From: Mucilaginibacter sp.
GTDB lineage: Bacteria; Bacteroidota; Bacteroidia; Sphingobacteriales; Sphingobacteriaceae
Assembly (NCBI GenBank): GCA_031292485.1
Contig: JARLHA010000048.1
Location: 56,663 to 120,662 of the forward strand
Length of the DNA: 64,000 bases
Reading direction: 5' to 3'
Each line of letters starts with the position of its first letter. Positions within the stretch are counted from its first letter, which is position 1. The notes under the pieces are model-generated. The model worked only from the letters and a program-made list of their open reading frames with translations, made no database searches and had not been told where the DNA came from. The translations under genes were made by a program, and so were the position numbers. Positions 35,859-45,108 of this stretch are shown piece by piece.

Positions 35859-37787
35859 TTAACTTTCTGCTGGCTTTTCACCACCTGCTTTTTGGCCGCT
35901 AGCTTTCTCTTTATTCACTTTCTCTCCTTCGTCATTCGCCTTTTGCAGCTTTTTCAGCATCTCATTGCCTATAAGGGCATCAATCATGCCGTTGCCGCCG
36001 CCATCTTTTCCACTCACAAGGATATCAGGTACTAATTTAATACCGTTACTTGCTAAGGCTTCGGCAACGCGGACAATAGCATATTGTTCGGTACCCATGG
36101 CCATGGTTTTTTGCTTGGTTACTTCAGCTTCGGCCAAACCTATGGCTTTTATTTTGCTCGCTTCGGCGTTACCGTTTACTTCAGTTGCGTTGGCATCCGC
36201 TTTGGCGTTAACTGTTTTGGCTTCAGCATCGGCCTTGGCAATGGTAATACGCACTTCAGCATCGGCTGTTGCATTAATGGTTTTAGCCTGGGCCTCGCCG
36301 CGCGATGCAGCAACTTTTGAAGCAGCCATCTGGGTATTGATCTCCACCTGGCGGGTTGATTTAACTACCTCTGGCTGCATATCGGCGCCGGCTTTGGCGC
36401 TTTCAAATTCCTTACGCTCAATCTGAGCATTACGCTGGATCTCGTAGGTAACTTTTTCCTGTTCGGCTATTTTACGGTCGGTAAGCGTTTTCATTAAGGC
36501 GGCCGGCGGCACAATATCACCGATCAGCGTATCAACACCTACTACATTATAATCATCCAGCACCTTGCTGATATGCTGTTTAGCATCATCCTGCCTTTGG
36601 ATCCGGTTTGCCAAAAACTCAATCACGTCGCTTTTTTGTGCCGAGTTACGGAAATAGTTGGCAATAGTAGGCTCCAGCACCTGCGAAACCAGGTTTTTCA
36701 TGTTACCAAACCTTGCAATAACTTTTGGCGCTTCATTGCGCGGGATATGGATGATCTGCGACACGTCGAGGTTAAACGTAAACCCATCAGACGACCTTAC
36801 CGTAATGGTACACAGGTTTTTATCCAGTTCGTGCGCCTCTGTGCGGCTGTCCGCCCAGTTGAGCACGATATTGGTTGTTGGCACTATTTCCACCGCATGG
36901 GTATAAATATTTACCGGGTGCTTACCGGGATCAAGCGGCTGGTCCCATACACCTTTTTCGTTGCGTTTTACAATATTGCCATGTTTAAAACTGTCGCCGC
37001 TGGTATCCTTTCCTTCCGGACCAACGAAGGAGTTAACCACACCCACATAACCAATCGGGATGTAGATCATATCCACCTGCTCCACAATCACAAACCATGG
37101 GTTAAGGTAATAAGTACCCGCCAGGATCACGTCTTCCTGCAAACCTTTCATACCGCCGGCATTGATAAAAGCCATCGGGTCCTGGAAGTTTTTATGTCCG
37201 GGTACCGATACGCCCGCGATTTCGCCTTTATCCAGCGGCTCGCCATCCAGGGTGGTAATAATACCTACTTTGTTTTCGTGGATCTGGGTAATAGGCACCA
37301 TTTCGATATCAAACAAAAAGGTATTGATACGGTAGCTACCCGGAGTTAAGAACGCAGCCTGCGGGCCTTTCTGGCCGTTATTGTCCAAAAACTTTACCGC
37401 ATCCTGGAATTTGTCGGATTCCACAGGCCTGCCCAATACGCGGCCCGTATCCATGCCCGCGCCGTCTTTAGCTTTTACCAGGCCAAGGTTGCCCTGTTCA
37501 ATAATAGTAAAGGGCGCCATGGTAATGGCATATTGCCATGGCCACATACCCCAGTATAAACCAGGCGCAAGCGCTTTGGCCTGCATACCAGCCTCGCCGT
37601 TGATGGCGATGATACGGCCATCGGGCAACCGTTTTGGGCCGGACAGGGCATACTTTTTTACCACAAGGCCGATACGGTCATCGGGTACGATAAGCATACC
37701 AAAAAATACGCGCAGTACAAATTTGTACATCAATAAAACAACTACAATAGGCACAGCCCACCATAGGATTGGAATTAAATCGTTCAT
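35859..37787 (-). CDS. large flotillin-like SPFH-domain membrane protein
   Basis: 642 residues. An N-terminal membrane helix (about 7-30) is followed by an unusually long section (about 35-330) containing repeats of the type NKVGIITTLDGEPLDKGEIAG and FQDPMAFINAGGMKGLQEDVILAGTYYLNP. The SPFH core follows (about 330-430), then a long Ala/Lys/Glu coiled coil (about 450-590: AKADAEAKTVNAKADANATEVNG) and a Gly/Lys-rich tail. SPFH proteins form membrane microdomain rings. This is longer than classical flotillin and belongs to the large SPFH class of Bacteroidota. No NfeD-like partner is adjacent. Confidence 0.8.
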   Translation of the reverse strand: MNDLIPILWWAVPIVVVLLMYKFVLRVFFGMLIVPDDRIGLVVKKYALSGPKRLPDGRIIAINGEAGMQAKALAPGLYWGMWPWQYAITMAPFTIIEQGNLGLVKAKDGAGMDTGRVLGRPVESDKFQDAVKFLDNNGQKGPQAAFLTPGSYRINTFLFDIEMVPITQIHENKVGIITTLDGEPLDKGEIAGVSVPGHKNFQDPMAFINAGGMKGLQEDVILAGTYYLNPWFVIVEQVDMIYIPIGYVGVVNSFVGPEGKDTSGDSFKHGNIVKRNEKGVWDQPLDPGKHPVNIYTHAVEIVPTTNIVLNWADSRTEAHELDKNLCTITVRSSDGFTFNLDVSQIIHIPRNEAPKVIARFGNMKNLVSQVLEPTIANYFRNSAQKSDVIEFLANRIQRQDDAKQHISKVLDDYNVVGVDTLIGDIVPPAALMKTLTDRKIAEQEKVTYEIQRNAQIERKEFESAKAGADMQPEVVKSTRQVEINTQMAASKVAASRGEAQAKTINATADAEVRITIAKADAEAKTVNAKADANATEVNGNAEASKIKAIGLAEAEVTKQKTMAMGTEQYAIVRVAEALASNGIKLVPDILVSGKDGGGNGMIDALIGNEMLKKLQKANDEGEKVNKEKASGQKAGGEKPAES

Positions 37788-38079
37788 TTTTTTTAGATTG
37801 TAAAAGTTGAATTTTTATAAACGGAACCCTTGAGATGCGGGCCCTCACTGAAACTTACAGCATTTATGAAGTTTAACCTGGCTGTATAGTGTAATTTAGA
37901 TAACAGGGTAATGGTTTTGTTACACATCGGGATAAGATTATTCCCAAATATGTTTGAATGGGTTGGGATTAGCAAGGGGTTTGGGAAATAATGATCAACA
38001 ATTGTAGATAGTTAAGTGAATCGCTTTTTTTTCAGCGGGTTCTAAAAATTGACAATTGGAATTCCAACTATATTTAACC

Positions 38080-38087
38080 TAAATTTG
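38080..38087 (+). promoter_or_regulatory. -7 promoter box for the GH127 gene
   Basis: TAAATTTG matches TAnnTTTG, with TTG at 38056-38058 and a 21-base spacer fitting the -33 element. The expected start of transcription is only a few bases before the ATG. Confidence 0.6.
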
Positions 38088-38094
38088 GTTTATT

Positions 38095-39924
38095 ATGAGA
38101 AGATTCTTTTTGTTGATCCTGCTCGGCCTTGTGGCTTCAAAGGCGAGGTGCATTGACCCGGTTAAAACCTACGGGCCCATCATCCCAAACAAAATACAGG
38201 ATAAATATACCCCGGCCTATTACCAGAACATTGGCGGCTACCTGGGTTATCGGATGAATATCAACCTTGAAAAAAGGCTGTTAAAAATTGATTCGGCTAC
38301 CCTCCTGTCAGGTTTCAGAAAAAGACCTGGCGAACAGGTTTGGATAGGCGAGCATGTGGGCAAATTCCTATTCTCGGCATCAAAAACCTATGCCTATACG
38401 CATGATGCCCGCATCAAACACCTGATGGATGATATGGTGCAAAAGTATATTGTTTGCCAGATGCCGGATGGCTACCTGGGCACCTACCTTTATAAAGACC
38501 GCTGGACCGACTGGGATGTTTGGGCACATAAATATGCCATCATCGGCCTGCTGAATTATTATTCGGTTACAGGGTATAAACCTGCGCTGGAAACGGCTAA
38601 AAGAGCTGCGGATTTAATTTGCCGCAGCTTTGGCGAGGGACCGGGCCAGCGCGACCTGATGCTGGCCGGCGACCATGTGGGTTTGGCGCCGGGCAGTATC
38701 CTTGAGCCAATGGTGGATCTGTACCGTTATACCGGCGACAAAAAGTACCTGGCTTTCAGCAAATATATCCTCCGTGCCTTTGAACAAAAAGATGGCCCGA
38801 AGATTATTGGCGGGCTGGAAAAATACGGCGATGTAACCAAAGTGGGCGATGCCAAGGCTTATGAAATGCTGTCCTGCTTTTTGGGAATGCTTAAATATTA
38901 CAAGCTTACCGGGGAAACCAAATATTTAACCCTATTACAAACTGCATGGGTTGATATTACAAAGCATCACCTCTATATCACCGGCACGGCCAGCGATCAC
39001 GAAGTATTTCCCGCTGACGGGACACTGCGGGCAACCAATAATGATAATATGGGCGAAGGCTGCGTTACGGTTACCTGGATCCAGTTTAACCTCTCCCTGC
39101 TGCAAATAACCGGCGACACCAGGTACGCTACTGAAATGGAGCGATCAGTATACAACCACCTGCTGGCCGCCGAAAATCCGCAAACAGGCTGCGTGAGCTA
39201 TTATACCGCACTACAGGGCGCCAAGCCCTACCGCTGCGATCAGGGTTACTCCTGCTGCCTCTCCAGCGTACCCAGAGCGATCTCGCTGATCCCTGAAATG
39301 ATAGGTGGAAAAATCAATAACGTTTTTACTGTATTGCTATACGAGAACGGCGAAGCATCAACCCAAATCATCACCAATGATCATTCAAAAATCAGCCTGA
39401 AAGTAAATGCCGCAACCCGGTTTCCGTTAGATGGGAGGGTTGAATATACCATATCGCCATCCAAGGCCAAAACATTTAAAATTGATTTCCGGGTGCCTGA
39501 TTGGTCGGAAAACTTCACCGCCAGCGTTGGTGGCGAAACTTATAAGGGTAAAAAAGGCGGGTTACTTGGAATAGAAAGAAAATGGGAAGCCGGTGATAAG
39601 GTGGCCATTACTTTTGATATGCCCGTACAGGTGATCCCCGGCGGCATTTCATTTCCAAATGCGGTGGCGGTAAAAAGGGGTCCGCAAGTGTTCGCCATAG
39701 ACAAAGGACTTAACAGGCAGATTGACTCGTTAAAGGATGTCAACTACGTTAAATACGATGGCGCATTAACCGATGCCAGTGCAAGTTTACCCGCCGACTG
39801 GGATTGGAAAGAAGCATTTTTCCTGAATATGAAAGTGAATAATATCCCCGAACAGGTGATGATGGTTCCATTTGCGGAAGCCGGGCAAAAAAGCGCAGGT
39901 ATTGAGGTGTGGATAAACAGGTGA
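38095..39924 (+). CDS. GH127-family beta-L-arabinofuranosidase-like protein
   Basis: 609 residues with a signal peptide (about 1-19). The (alpha/alpha)6 barrel runs to about 420 and two beta domains follow. The zinc-site pattern of GH127 is present: Glu321 and Cys323 in MGEGCVTV and Cys387-Cys388 in YSCCLSS, matching the ExC and CC motifs of characterised members. The family cleaves beta-L-arabinofuranosides with a cysteine nucleophile. Convergent with a GH51 arabinofuranosidase gene, which supports a role in arabinose-containing glycans. Confidence 0.85.
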   Translation: MRRFFLLILLGLVASKARCIDPVKTYGPIIPNKIQDKYTPAYYQNIGGYLGYRMNINLEKRLLKIDSATLLSGFRKRPGEQVWIGEHVGKFLFSASKTYAYTHDARIKHLMDDMVQKYIVCQMPDGYLGTYLYKDRWTDWDVWAHKYAIIGLLNYYSVTGYKPALETAKRAADLICRSFGEGPGQRDLMLAGDHVGLAPGSILEPMVDLYRYTGDKKYLAFSKYILRAFEQKDGPKIIGGLEKYGDVTKVGDAKAYEMLSCFLGMLKYYKLTGETKYLTLLQTAWVDITKHHLYITGTASDHEVFPADGTLRATNNDNMGEGCVTVTWIQFNLSLLQITGDTRYATEMERSVYNHLLAAENPQTGCVSYYTALQGAKPYRCDQGYSCCLSSVPRAISLIPEMIGGKINNVFTVLLYENGEASTQIITNDHSKISLKVNAATRFPLDGRVEYTISPSKAKTFKIDFRVPDWSENFTASVGGETYKGKKGGLLGIERKWEAGDKVAITFDMPVQVIPGGISFPNAVAVKRGPQVFAIDKGLNRQIDSLKDVNYVKYDGALTDASASLPADWDWKEAFFLNMKVNNIPEQVMMVPFAEAGQKSAGIEVWINR

Positions 39925-39934
39925 TCGTAAATAA

Positions 39935-39992
39935 ATTCTTGCCGTGGCGAGCCCCATCTAATTACTAAAATGGAACTCGCCATGGCAAGAAT
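39935..39992. terminator. bidirectional hairpin between convergent GH127 and GH51 genes
   Basis: ATTCTTGCCGTGGCGAG at 39935-39951 pairs with CTCGCCATGGCAAGAAT at 39976-39992, with one mismatch in 17 bp around a 24-base loop. T-runs are weak, so it may act as an mRNA end stabiliser as much as a terminator. Confidence 0.55.
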
Positions 39993-39999
39993 AAAACTA

Positions 40000-41547
40000 T
40001 TACTGCAACTCCAGCGTTACCACCGATTTTGCAGGCAATACCACTACTAAATTGCTGCCGTCTTTTTTGGCGCCTTTAAAGTTTTCGAGGTGAATTTTAT
40101 CTGGCTGATCAAAAGTATTGATATCGGTGATATTAGCCGAGGTCAGGATCTGGCCGGTAACTGTTTTCCACTTAATATCTTTCAAACTTGTTCTGATGGT
40201 GATATTATTATGGAGATCAAGATTTACCAGCGAGATATGCACCTTGCCTGAAGAATCCTGAGATGCAGAAACATTAACCGCAGGCAGCTTTTTACCATCA
40301 ACCACATAATCCGGCGAAGTCAGCTGGATAGGCAAATATTTGGCATCCTGGTGAACTTTGTACATATCAAAAATATGATAAGTTGGGGTCAGCAGCATTT
40401 TTTCTTTATCGGTAAGAATAAGCGATTGCAGTACGTTAATGGTTTGCGCCAAAGCTGCACCGCGCACCCTGTCGCAATGATTATTAAATATATTAAGGTT
40501 AGTACCTGCTATCAATGCATCGCGCAGGCTGTTTTGCTGGTATAAAACGCCGTGATCGCCGGGCTCGGAATCCGTCCAGATACCCCACTCATCAACCACC
40601 AGGGCAACATTCTTTTTGGGGTCGTATTTGTCCATAATGGCCGAGTGTTTGGTAACAAGCTCCTCCATTCTTAAACATCTTTCCATAGTACCAAAATATT
40701 CGCTTTCGCTGAAACTGGTAGCTGATCCTTTATGGCCCCAGTCGCCGGTAGGTACCGTATAATAATGCAATGAAATACCCCACATCATGTAGTCAGGGAT
40801 ATTTTTCATGATCACTTCGGTCCAGTTATAATCATCAGCGTTAGGTCCGCTGGCAATTTTTTTCAACGGTGCGCCGGGATAATTTTTAGCAAAAGAAGCG
40901 TAGCGCTTAAACTGGTCGCAGTAAAACTCAGGCGTCATATTACCGCCGCAGCCCCAGCTCTCGTTACCTATGCCCCAAAAAGTTACTTTATAGGGGTCGG
41001 GGTGGCCATTTTGCGCGCGCATCTGGGCAATGGTGCTTGTACTGTTGCTGTTTACATATTCAATCCATTTCGACATTTCTTCCACGGTACCGCTGCCTAC
41101 GTTAGCGGCCATATAAGGCTCACAGTGCAGCAGGCTGCAAAGCTCCAGAAACTCATGTGTGCCAAAGCTGTTATCTTCGGTAGTGCCGCCCCAGTTGGTA
41201 TTTACCATCTTGGGCCTTTGTTCAGCCGGGCCTATGCCATCGCGCCAGTGGTATTCATCGGCAAAACAACCGCCGGGCCAGCGCAGGCTTGGGATCTTTA
41301 TTTTTACGAGTGCTTTAACTATATCAAGCCGTATCCTGTCCTGTTTTTCAACCGGCATGGTTTTATCTACCCAAAAACCACCGTAAATACCACGGCCCAA
41401 ATGTTCGGCAAATTGGCCGTAGATGTACTTGCTGACGGTGAGTTTTGAATCATTGCTGATGCTAAGATTAGCAGTTGTCTGCGCATTTGCGGCCAAGGCA
41501 GACCCGGCCAGGAACAGCAAAATGCTGAGTTGTTTTTTGAAAATCAT
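40000..41547 (-). CDS. GH51 alpha-L-arabinofuranosidase, secreted
   Basis: 515 residues with a signal peptide ending near ANAQT. GH51 features: FGQFAEHLGRGIYGG-like opening, SLRWPGGCFADEYHW (about 87-101), acid/base Glu196 in WGIGNESWG and nucleophile Glu320 in VVDEWGIW, then the C-terminal beta-sandwich. It removes terminal alpha-L-arabinofuranose from arabinan, arabinoxylan or arabinogalactan. The signal peptide places it in the periplasm or outside. Most GH51 enzymes are cytoplasmic, so a secreted form fits a Bacteroidota arabinan pathway. Confidence 0.93.
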   Translation of the reverse strand: MIFKKQLSILLFLAGSALAANAQTTANLSISNDSKLTVSKYIYGQFAEHLGRGIYGGFWVDKTMPVEKQDRIRLDIVKALVKIKIPSLRWPGGCFADEYHWRDGIGPAEQRPKMVNTNWGGTTEDNSFGTHEFLELCSLLHCEPYMAANVGSGTVEEMSKWIEYVNSNSTSTIAQMRAQNGHPDPYKVTFWGIGNESWGCGGNMTPEFYCDQFKRYASFAKNYPGAPLKKIASGPNADDYNWTEVIMKNIPDYMMWGISLHYYTVPTGDWGHKGSATSFSESEYFGTMERCLRMEELVTKHSAIMDKYDPKKNVALVVDEWGIWTDSEPGDHGVLYQQNSLRDALIAGTNLNIFNNHCDRVRGAALAQTINVLQSLILTDKEKMLLTPTYHIFDMYKVHQDAKYLPIQLTSPDYVVDGKKLPAVNVSASQDSSGKVHISLVNLDLHNNITIRTSLKDIKWKTVTGQILTSANITDINTFDQPDKIHLENFKGAKKDGSNLVVVLPAKSVVTLELQ

Positions 41548-41673
41548 AACTGGTTAATAAGTGTTAAAATAACAATTGTTAAATGTATAAAGAATTTTCA
41601 AATCCTAGCATTTTGTGCGATTATTTTTATTGGCGGATGTTTTGTTGAATGTACCAATAAAAAAATAATTTGC

Positions 41674-41681
41674 TATATTTG
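41674..41681 (+). promoter_or_regulatory. -7 box of the PIN toxin-antitoxin operon, leaderless layout
   Basis: TATATTTG matches TAnnTTTG. Its last base is four bases before the A of the ATG at 41685, so transcription could start on the start codon itself. Confidence 0.5.
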
Positions 41682-41684
41682 AAT

Positions 41685-41852
41685 ATGACAATAGAAATTA
41701 AAAAACCTGTTACAAAGGAAAAAGTTCAACAGGCTATTGAGCTACTGAATAAGGAAACCGGGAAAAAAAGTTTACGGAAACACTTTGGTAAATTAAAAAG
41801 GGGATTGGATGGCCTTACTTACCAAAAAGAAGTAAGAAATGAATGGATTTAG
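41685..41852 (+). CDS. putative antitoxin of the PIN-domain pair
   Basis: 55 residues from the ATG at 41685 (MTIEIKKPVTKEKVQQAIELLNK). A longer frame from a TTG at 41670 would overlap the promoter box. It is basic, with a helical centre and a GKLKRGLDGLTYQKEVRNEW tail of the kind that wraps a toxin. It overlaps the toxin gene by 14 bases, the standard layout of type II pairs, where the antitoxin neutralises the toxin and represses the operon. Confidence 0.75.
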   Translation: MTIEIKKPVTKEKVQQAIELLNKETGKKSLRKHFGKLKRGLDGLTYQKEVRNEWI

Positions 41853-42201
41853 TTTTGTTGCTGATACCAATTTCTTAATTGCTGTACATGAGGGAAAAGA
41901 TTTTACAGAGCCCTTTTTAGATAGTGCCGTCGTTGTTTCTGTAATTTCAGAAATTGAACTACTTGGCTGGTATAAATTACAACCGGAAGAAAATCGGATA
42001 CTTCGTTCCTTATTAGATGACTGCATAATTTTTGAGCTTACTGCAGATATCCGCAAATTGGCAATTGAATTGCGGCAACAAATTAAAGTAAAAACCCCGG
42101 ATGCAATCATTGCTGCAACTTCAATATATCTTCAAATCCCGCTAATAACATCAGATCATCATTTCAAAAAGGTTCCGGGTATTGAATTAATATTGTTATA
42201 A
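41839..42201 (+). CDS. PIN-domain ribonuclease toxin (VapC-like)
   Basis: 120 residues. PIN-domain acidic residues are present: Asp9 in VADTNFLI, Glu in SEIELLGW, and Asp in TPDAIIAATS followed by ITSDHHF. VapC toxins cut tRNA or rRNA at single sites when freed from antitoxin. The frame is intact, unlike the other toxin gene of this region. The following gene starts on the last base of its stop codon (TAATG). Confidence 0.88.
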   Translation: MNGFSFVADTNFLIAVHEGKDFTEPFLDSAVVVSVISEIELLGWYKLQPEENRILRSLLDDCIIFELTADIRKLAIELRQQIKVKTPDAIIAATSIYLQIPLITSDHHFKKVPGIELILL

Positions 42202-42605
42202 TGAATTACCTCAAACGCTTTTATTATCTTCTGCCTTTATTAATTTTTTCCTTTTCTGCCTGCAAATCCACTATCAGCGCTGATGACCTTTACGGCAAAT
42301 GGAAATATATCAAAGTGGAGCACCCTCATGCCTACCCGCCTGATACCGTGAGCAGGCATGATCTGAGTTATGCCGTGCCTTATATCCAGTTCTCGGCAAA
42401 CAATACCTTAGTTATTATGTGGGCAGGGAAAGTGTTGTCGCATGGCAAATTCAGCATCGACGGGCATAATATCAACTATACCGAAAGCCTGCCCGACGGC
42501 AGCACCCGCAAATTTCCTTTTTGGGTATCTGAATTGACAAATAAGGAAATTATTTTTGAAACGAAGGGAGATGATGGGTCGAGGGTGATGGCAGTGAAGG
42601 AGTAA
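42201..42605 (+). CDS. small lipocalin-like lipoprotein, unknown function
   Basis: 134 residues. The signal ends FSFSACKS, a lipobox with Cys21. The mature part starts DDLYGKWKYIKVE and has the beta-strand pattern of lipocalin-like proteins (LVIMWAGKVLSHGKFSIDG, EIIFETKG). It overlaps the toxin gene by one base, so it may be translationally coupled and share the toxin-antitoxin transcript. Whether this is chance insertion or a functional link is unknown. Confidence 0.7.
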   Translation: MNYLKRFYYLLPLLIFSFSACKSTISADDLYGKWKYIKVEHPHAYPPDTVSRHDLSYAVPYIQFSANNTLVIMWAGKVLSHGKFSIDGHNINYTESLPDGSTRKFPFWVSELTNKEIIFETKGDDGSRVMAVKE

Positions 42606-42697
42606 GCAGTTGGCGGTAGCGGGTGGTGTTATTGCAACAAAACTATATGCCATCCAACCCGATAATTTTACCGACTTGTGCTGTGAACCATCAACCG

Positions 42698-43108
42698 TTA
42701 ACTACGAGCCGCCTCGCAATTGATCATCCAGTGGATACCAAATTTATCGGTCACCATACCAAATATAGCGCCCCAAAATTGTTTGGACATAGGCAGGGTT
42801 ACGTTGCCGCCTTCTGCCAGTTGATCAAAGATAGACCTTGCCTTTGCCTCGTCGCTAAGGCCGATGCTCAGGCTGATCCCGTCGCCATGATTGATGACAT
42901 CATCCGGTCTGCCGTCAGAAAACATCAGCATATTGTCGCCAAAAGTTAAACGGCCATGCATGATCTTATTTTTCTGATCTTCGGGCGTTTGCGGGTTAGT
43001 ATCGCCAAAACGGCTCACATCATGCACCGTGCCTTCAAAAATTTTTGCGTAAGTGTGCATCACTTCTTCAGTATTACCGCCAAAGCTTAAGTATGGAATG
43101 AGTTTCAT
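42698..43108 (-). CDS. PhnB-like VOC-family protein
   Basis: 136 residues opening MKLIPYLSFGGNTEEVMHTYAKIFEG and ending FGIHWMINCE, the pattern of the PhnB/DUF3995-type vicinal oxygen chelate fold. The fold binds a metal, but the substrate of this subgroup is not established. It is divergent from the 43216 antitoxin gene and single. Confidence 0.88.
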   Translation of the reverse strand: MKLIPYLSFGGNTEEVMHTYAKIFEGTVHDVSRFGDTNPQTPEDQKNKIMHGRLTFGDNMLMFSDGRPDDVINHGDGISLSIGLSDEAKARSIFDQLAEGGNVTLPMSKQFWGAIFGMVTDKFGIHWMINCEAARS

Positions 43109-43190
43109 AATTTGGTTTTTTATGCAGTCTAATGTACAAAGTTTGGTTCGGAAAAATTCAGAAGCTGTAAAAATTATAAATTTAAAAAGT

Positions 43191-43198
43191 TAACTTTG
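43191..43198 (+). promoter_or_regulatory. -7 promoter box for the second toxin-antitoxin operon
   Basis: TAACTTTG matches TAnnTTTG and lies 17 bases before the ATG at 43216. Confidence 0.55.
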
Positions 43199-43215
43199 GT
43201 ATTAAATAAAACAAG

Positions 43216-43446
43216 ATGAGACTGGTAATAGACCTCGACGAACAATATAAAGATCTTTTTTACACTTTGGTAAAAACTGCAAAGGCAACAATTGTAGAAG
43301 TAGAAGAAGAGCCTGAATTTTGGATGGAATATCCGGAGCACGTTAAAGCCGGAGTAGAAAAAAGTTTGGAACAAGTGCGAAATGGCCAGACAAAATCATT
43401 CGAAGAAGTAAAAAAGATTCTGTCTGAACGATGGCCTTCGAAATAG
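43216..43446 (+). CDS. putative antitoxin of a RelE/ParE-type pair
   Basis: 76 residues, acidic in the middle (VEVEEEPEFWMEY) with a C-terminal helix GVEKSLEQVRNGQTKSFEEVKKIL. This tail is the typical antitoxin region that binds RelE/ParE toxins. The gene overlaps the following toxin frame by 16 bases, the normal layout. The antitoxin is intact while its toxin is frameshifted. Confidence 0.75.
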   Translation: MRLVIDLDEQYKDLFYTLVKTAKATIVEVEEEPEFWMEYPEHVKAGVEKSLEQVRNGQTKSFEEVKKILSERWPSK

Positions 43447-43723
43447 TCTTTTCGGAAGATGCATTGAAACGCTTATATCTACCACAAGTTTTATAGAAAA
43501 CAGATGGGGTGCACGGCAGGTTGATAAGTTTTTAGAAAAGGTATTTAAAATATTGATTTTGGCCTCCCAAAATCCCTATATGTATAAAGCTTTTATGCGT
43601 AGCAACAATACCAGGGTTGCATTAATTTCAAAACAGACTTCTTTTATATATAGAATTCAAGAAAATGAAATAATTATTTTGTTTTTTTGGGATAACCGGC
43701 AAGATTCTATATTTACTGATTAA
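43431..43723 (+). pseudogene. RelE/ParE-family toxin gene inactivated by a frameshift
   Basis: The ATG at 43431 gives MAFEIVFSEDALKRLYLPQVL and then a TAG at 43494. A change of one frame near 43467-43475 continues as TLISTTSFIENRWGARQVDKF, ALISKQTSFIYRI and EIIILFFWDNRQD to TAA at 43721-43723. That is the usual RelE/ParE layout of about 97 residues, with the final strand typical of the fold. A one-base deletion explains the break. The intact antitoxin next to a broken toxin suggests decay of the pair. Confidence 0.75.
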
Positions 43724-43740
43724 CGCGATAAAACCCGATA

Positions 43741-45057
43741 ATGGCCCTTTTAACCATCTTTTTCTGTATCATTCTGCTCGTCCTTTTAGTAAGCTGGGCA
43801 AAAGTAAACCCCTTTTTGGCCTTTCTTATTGTTTCCATTACTGCAGGGCTGCTATTAGGCATCCCATTAGGTAAGGTTACTGTCTCAGTACAGAAAGGGC
43901 TGGGCGATACGCTGGGTTCCATCACCATTATTATTTGCCTGGGCGCCATGCTGGGCAAACTGGTAGCTGAAAGCGGTGCGGCGCAAAAAATTGCGGATGT
44001 ATTGGTAAATGCCTTTGGGGTTAAGCATATCCAGTGGGCTCTGTTAATTGTTGGGTTTATTATCGGCATCCCGTTATTTTATAATACCGGCTTCGTGCTG
44101 GTGGTTCCGCTGATATTTTCGGTAACTTATAAATACAAATTACCGGCGGTTTATATCGGCCTGCCCATGCTGGCCGCTTTATCGGTTACCCATGGGTTTT
44201 TGCCCCCCCATCCCTCGCCTTCCGCACTGGTATCGATTTTCCACGCCAATATGGGCAAAACATTGTTTTACGGACTTTTGGTTGCTATACCAGCGGTAAT
44301 ACTGGCCGGCCCTGTTTTTTCACAAACCTTAAAAAAGATCCCTTCAACCCCGCTTGACACGTTTATTACCAAAGAAATACCGGCGGATAAATTGCCAGGA
44401 TCAGGAAAAAGTTTTTTTACCGCGCTGTTACCGGTGATCCTTTTGATGGTAACGACCCTATATCTCAATATCGACAAATCAACCGGTAGCACACATAAAT
44501 TTATAGCTTTTATCGGTGATGCGCCTATTGTAATGCTAATCTCCATTATCGTCGGCACCTATACTCTCGGTGTAAGCCAGGGAAAAACCATGAAACACCT
44601 TGGCGAAATCTATGGTGATGCGGTTAAAGATATTTCCCTTATCCTGCTCATTATTGCCGGCTCAGGTGCGTTTAAACAAGTGCTAACCGACAGCGGTGTA
44701 AATGCCCAGATCACCAACTCGCTGCAAAGCCTTAGTCTGCAGCCACTGATTTTAGGCTGGCTCATCGCAGCCATCATCCGTGTTAGTTTGGGTTCGGCTA
44801 CTGTCGCGGGCTTAACAGCTGCGGGTATCATGTCGTCGATGGTGTTGCATAACCCAGCCATCAACCCGAACTTAATGGTATTGTCTATCGGTGCGGGCAG
44901 CCTTGCCTTTTCTCATGTGAACGATGGCGGATTCTGGTTATTTAAGGAGTATTTCAACCTATCGATAAAAGATACTATCAAGTCATGGTCGGCCATGGAA
45001 ACTATTGTATCCGTGGTTGGGCTGGTTGGGGTTTTGGCACTGAACCAGATTGTGTAG
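43741..45057 (+). CDS. GntP-family gluconate-type permease
   Basis: 438 residues with about twelve hydrophobic segments. GntP features: LGDTLGSITIIICLGAMLGKLVAESG, GIPLFYNTGFVLVVPL, THGFLPPHPSPSALV and the C-terminal RVSLGSATVAGLTAAGIM. Members are proton symporters for gluconate or related sugar acids. The substrate is not known here because no kinase or dehydratase is adjacent. It starts 17 bases after the decayed toxin gene and has no obvious own promoter. Confidence 0.92.
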   Translation: MALLTIFFCIILLVLLVSWAKVNPFLAFLIVSITAGLLLGIPLGKVTVSVQKGLGDTLGSITIIICLGAMLGKLVAESGAAQKIADVLVNAFGVKHIQWALLIVGFIIGIPLFYNTGFVLVVPLIFSVTYKYKLPAVYIGLPMLAALSVTHGFLPPHPSPSALVSIFHANMGKTLFYGLLVAIPAVILAGPVFSQTLKKIPSTPLDTFITKEIPADKLPGSGKSFFTALLPVILLMVTTLYLNIDKSTGSTHKFIAFIGDAPIVMLISIIVGTYTLGVSQGKTMKHLGEIYGDAVKDISLILLIIAGSGAFKQVLTDSGVNAQITNSLQSLSLQPLILGWLIAAIIRVSLGSATVAGLTAAGIMSSMVLHNPAINPNLMVLSIGAGSLAFSHVNDGGFWLFKEYFNLSIKDTIKSWSAMETIVSVVGLVGVLALNQIV

Positions 45058-45064
45058 GTTTTTA

Positions 45065-45093
45065 GTCCATAGTCGATGGACCATAGACCATAG
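45065..45093. repeat. left inverted word repeat around the 45109-46131 gene
   Basis: 29 bases with GTCCATAG, GTCGATGGACC and ATAGACCATAG. It matches the reverse complement of 46172-46200 at 24 of 29 positions by my count. Confidence 0.6.
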
Positions 45094-45108
45094 TAGGATA
45101 AACGCTGC

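Noticed and set aside
36573..37349. 258-residue plus-strand ORF inside the SPFH gene
   Set aside because: It is antisense to a well supported SPFH protein and reads as a shadow frame.
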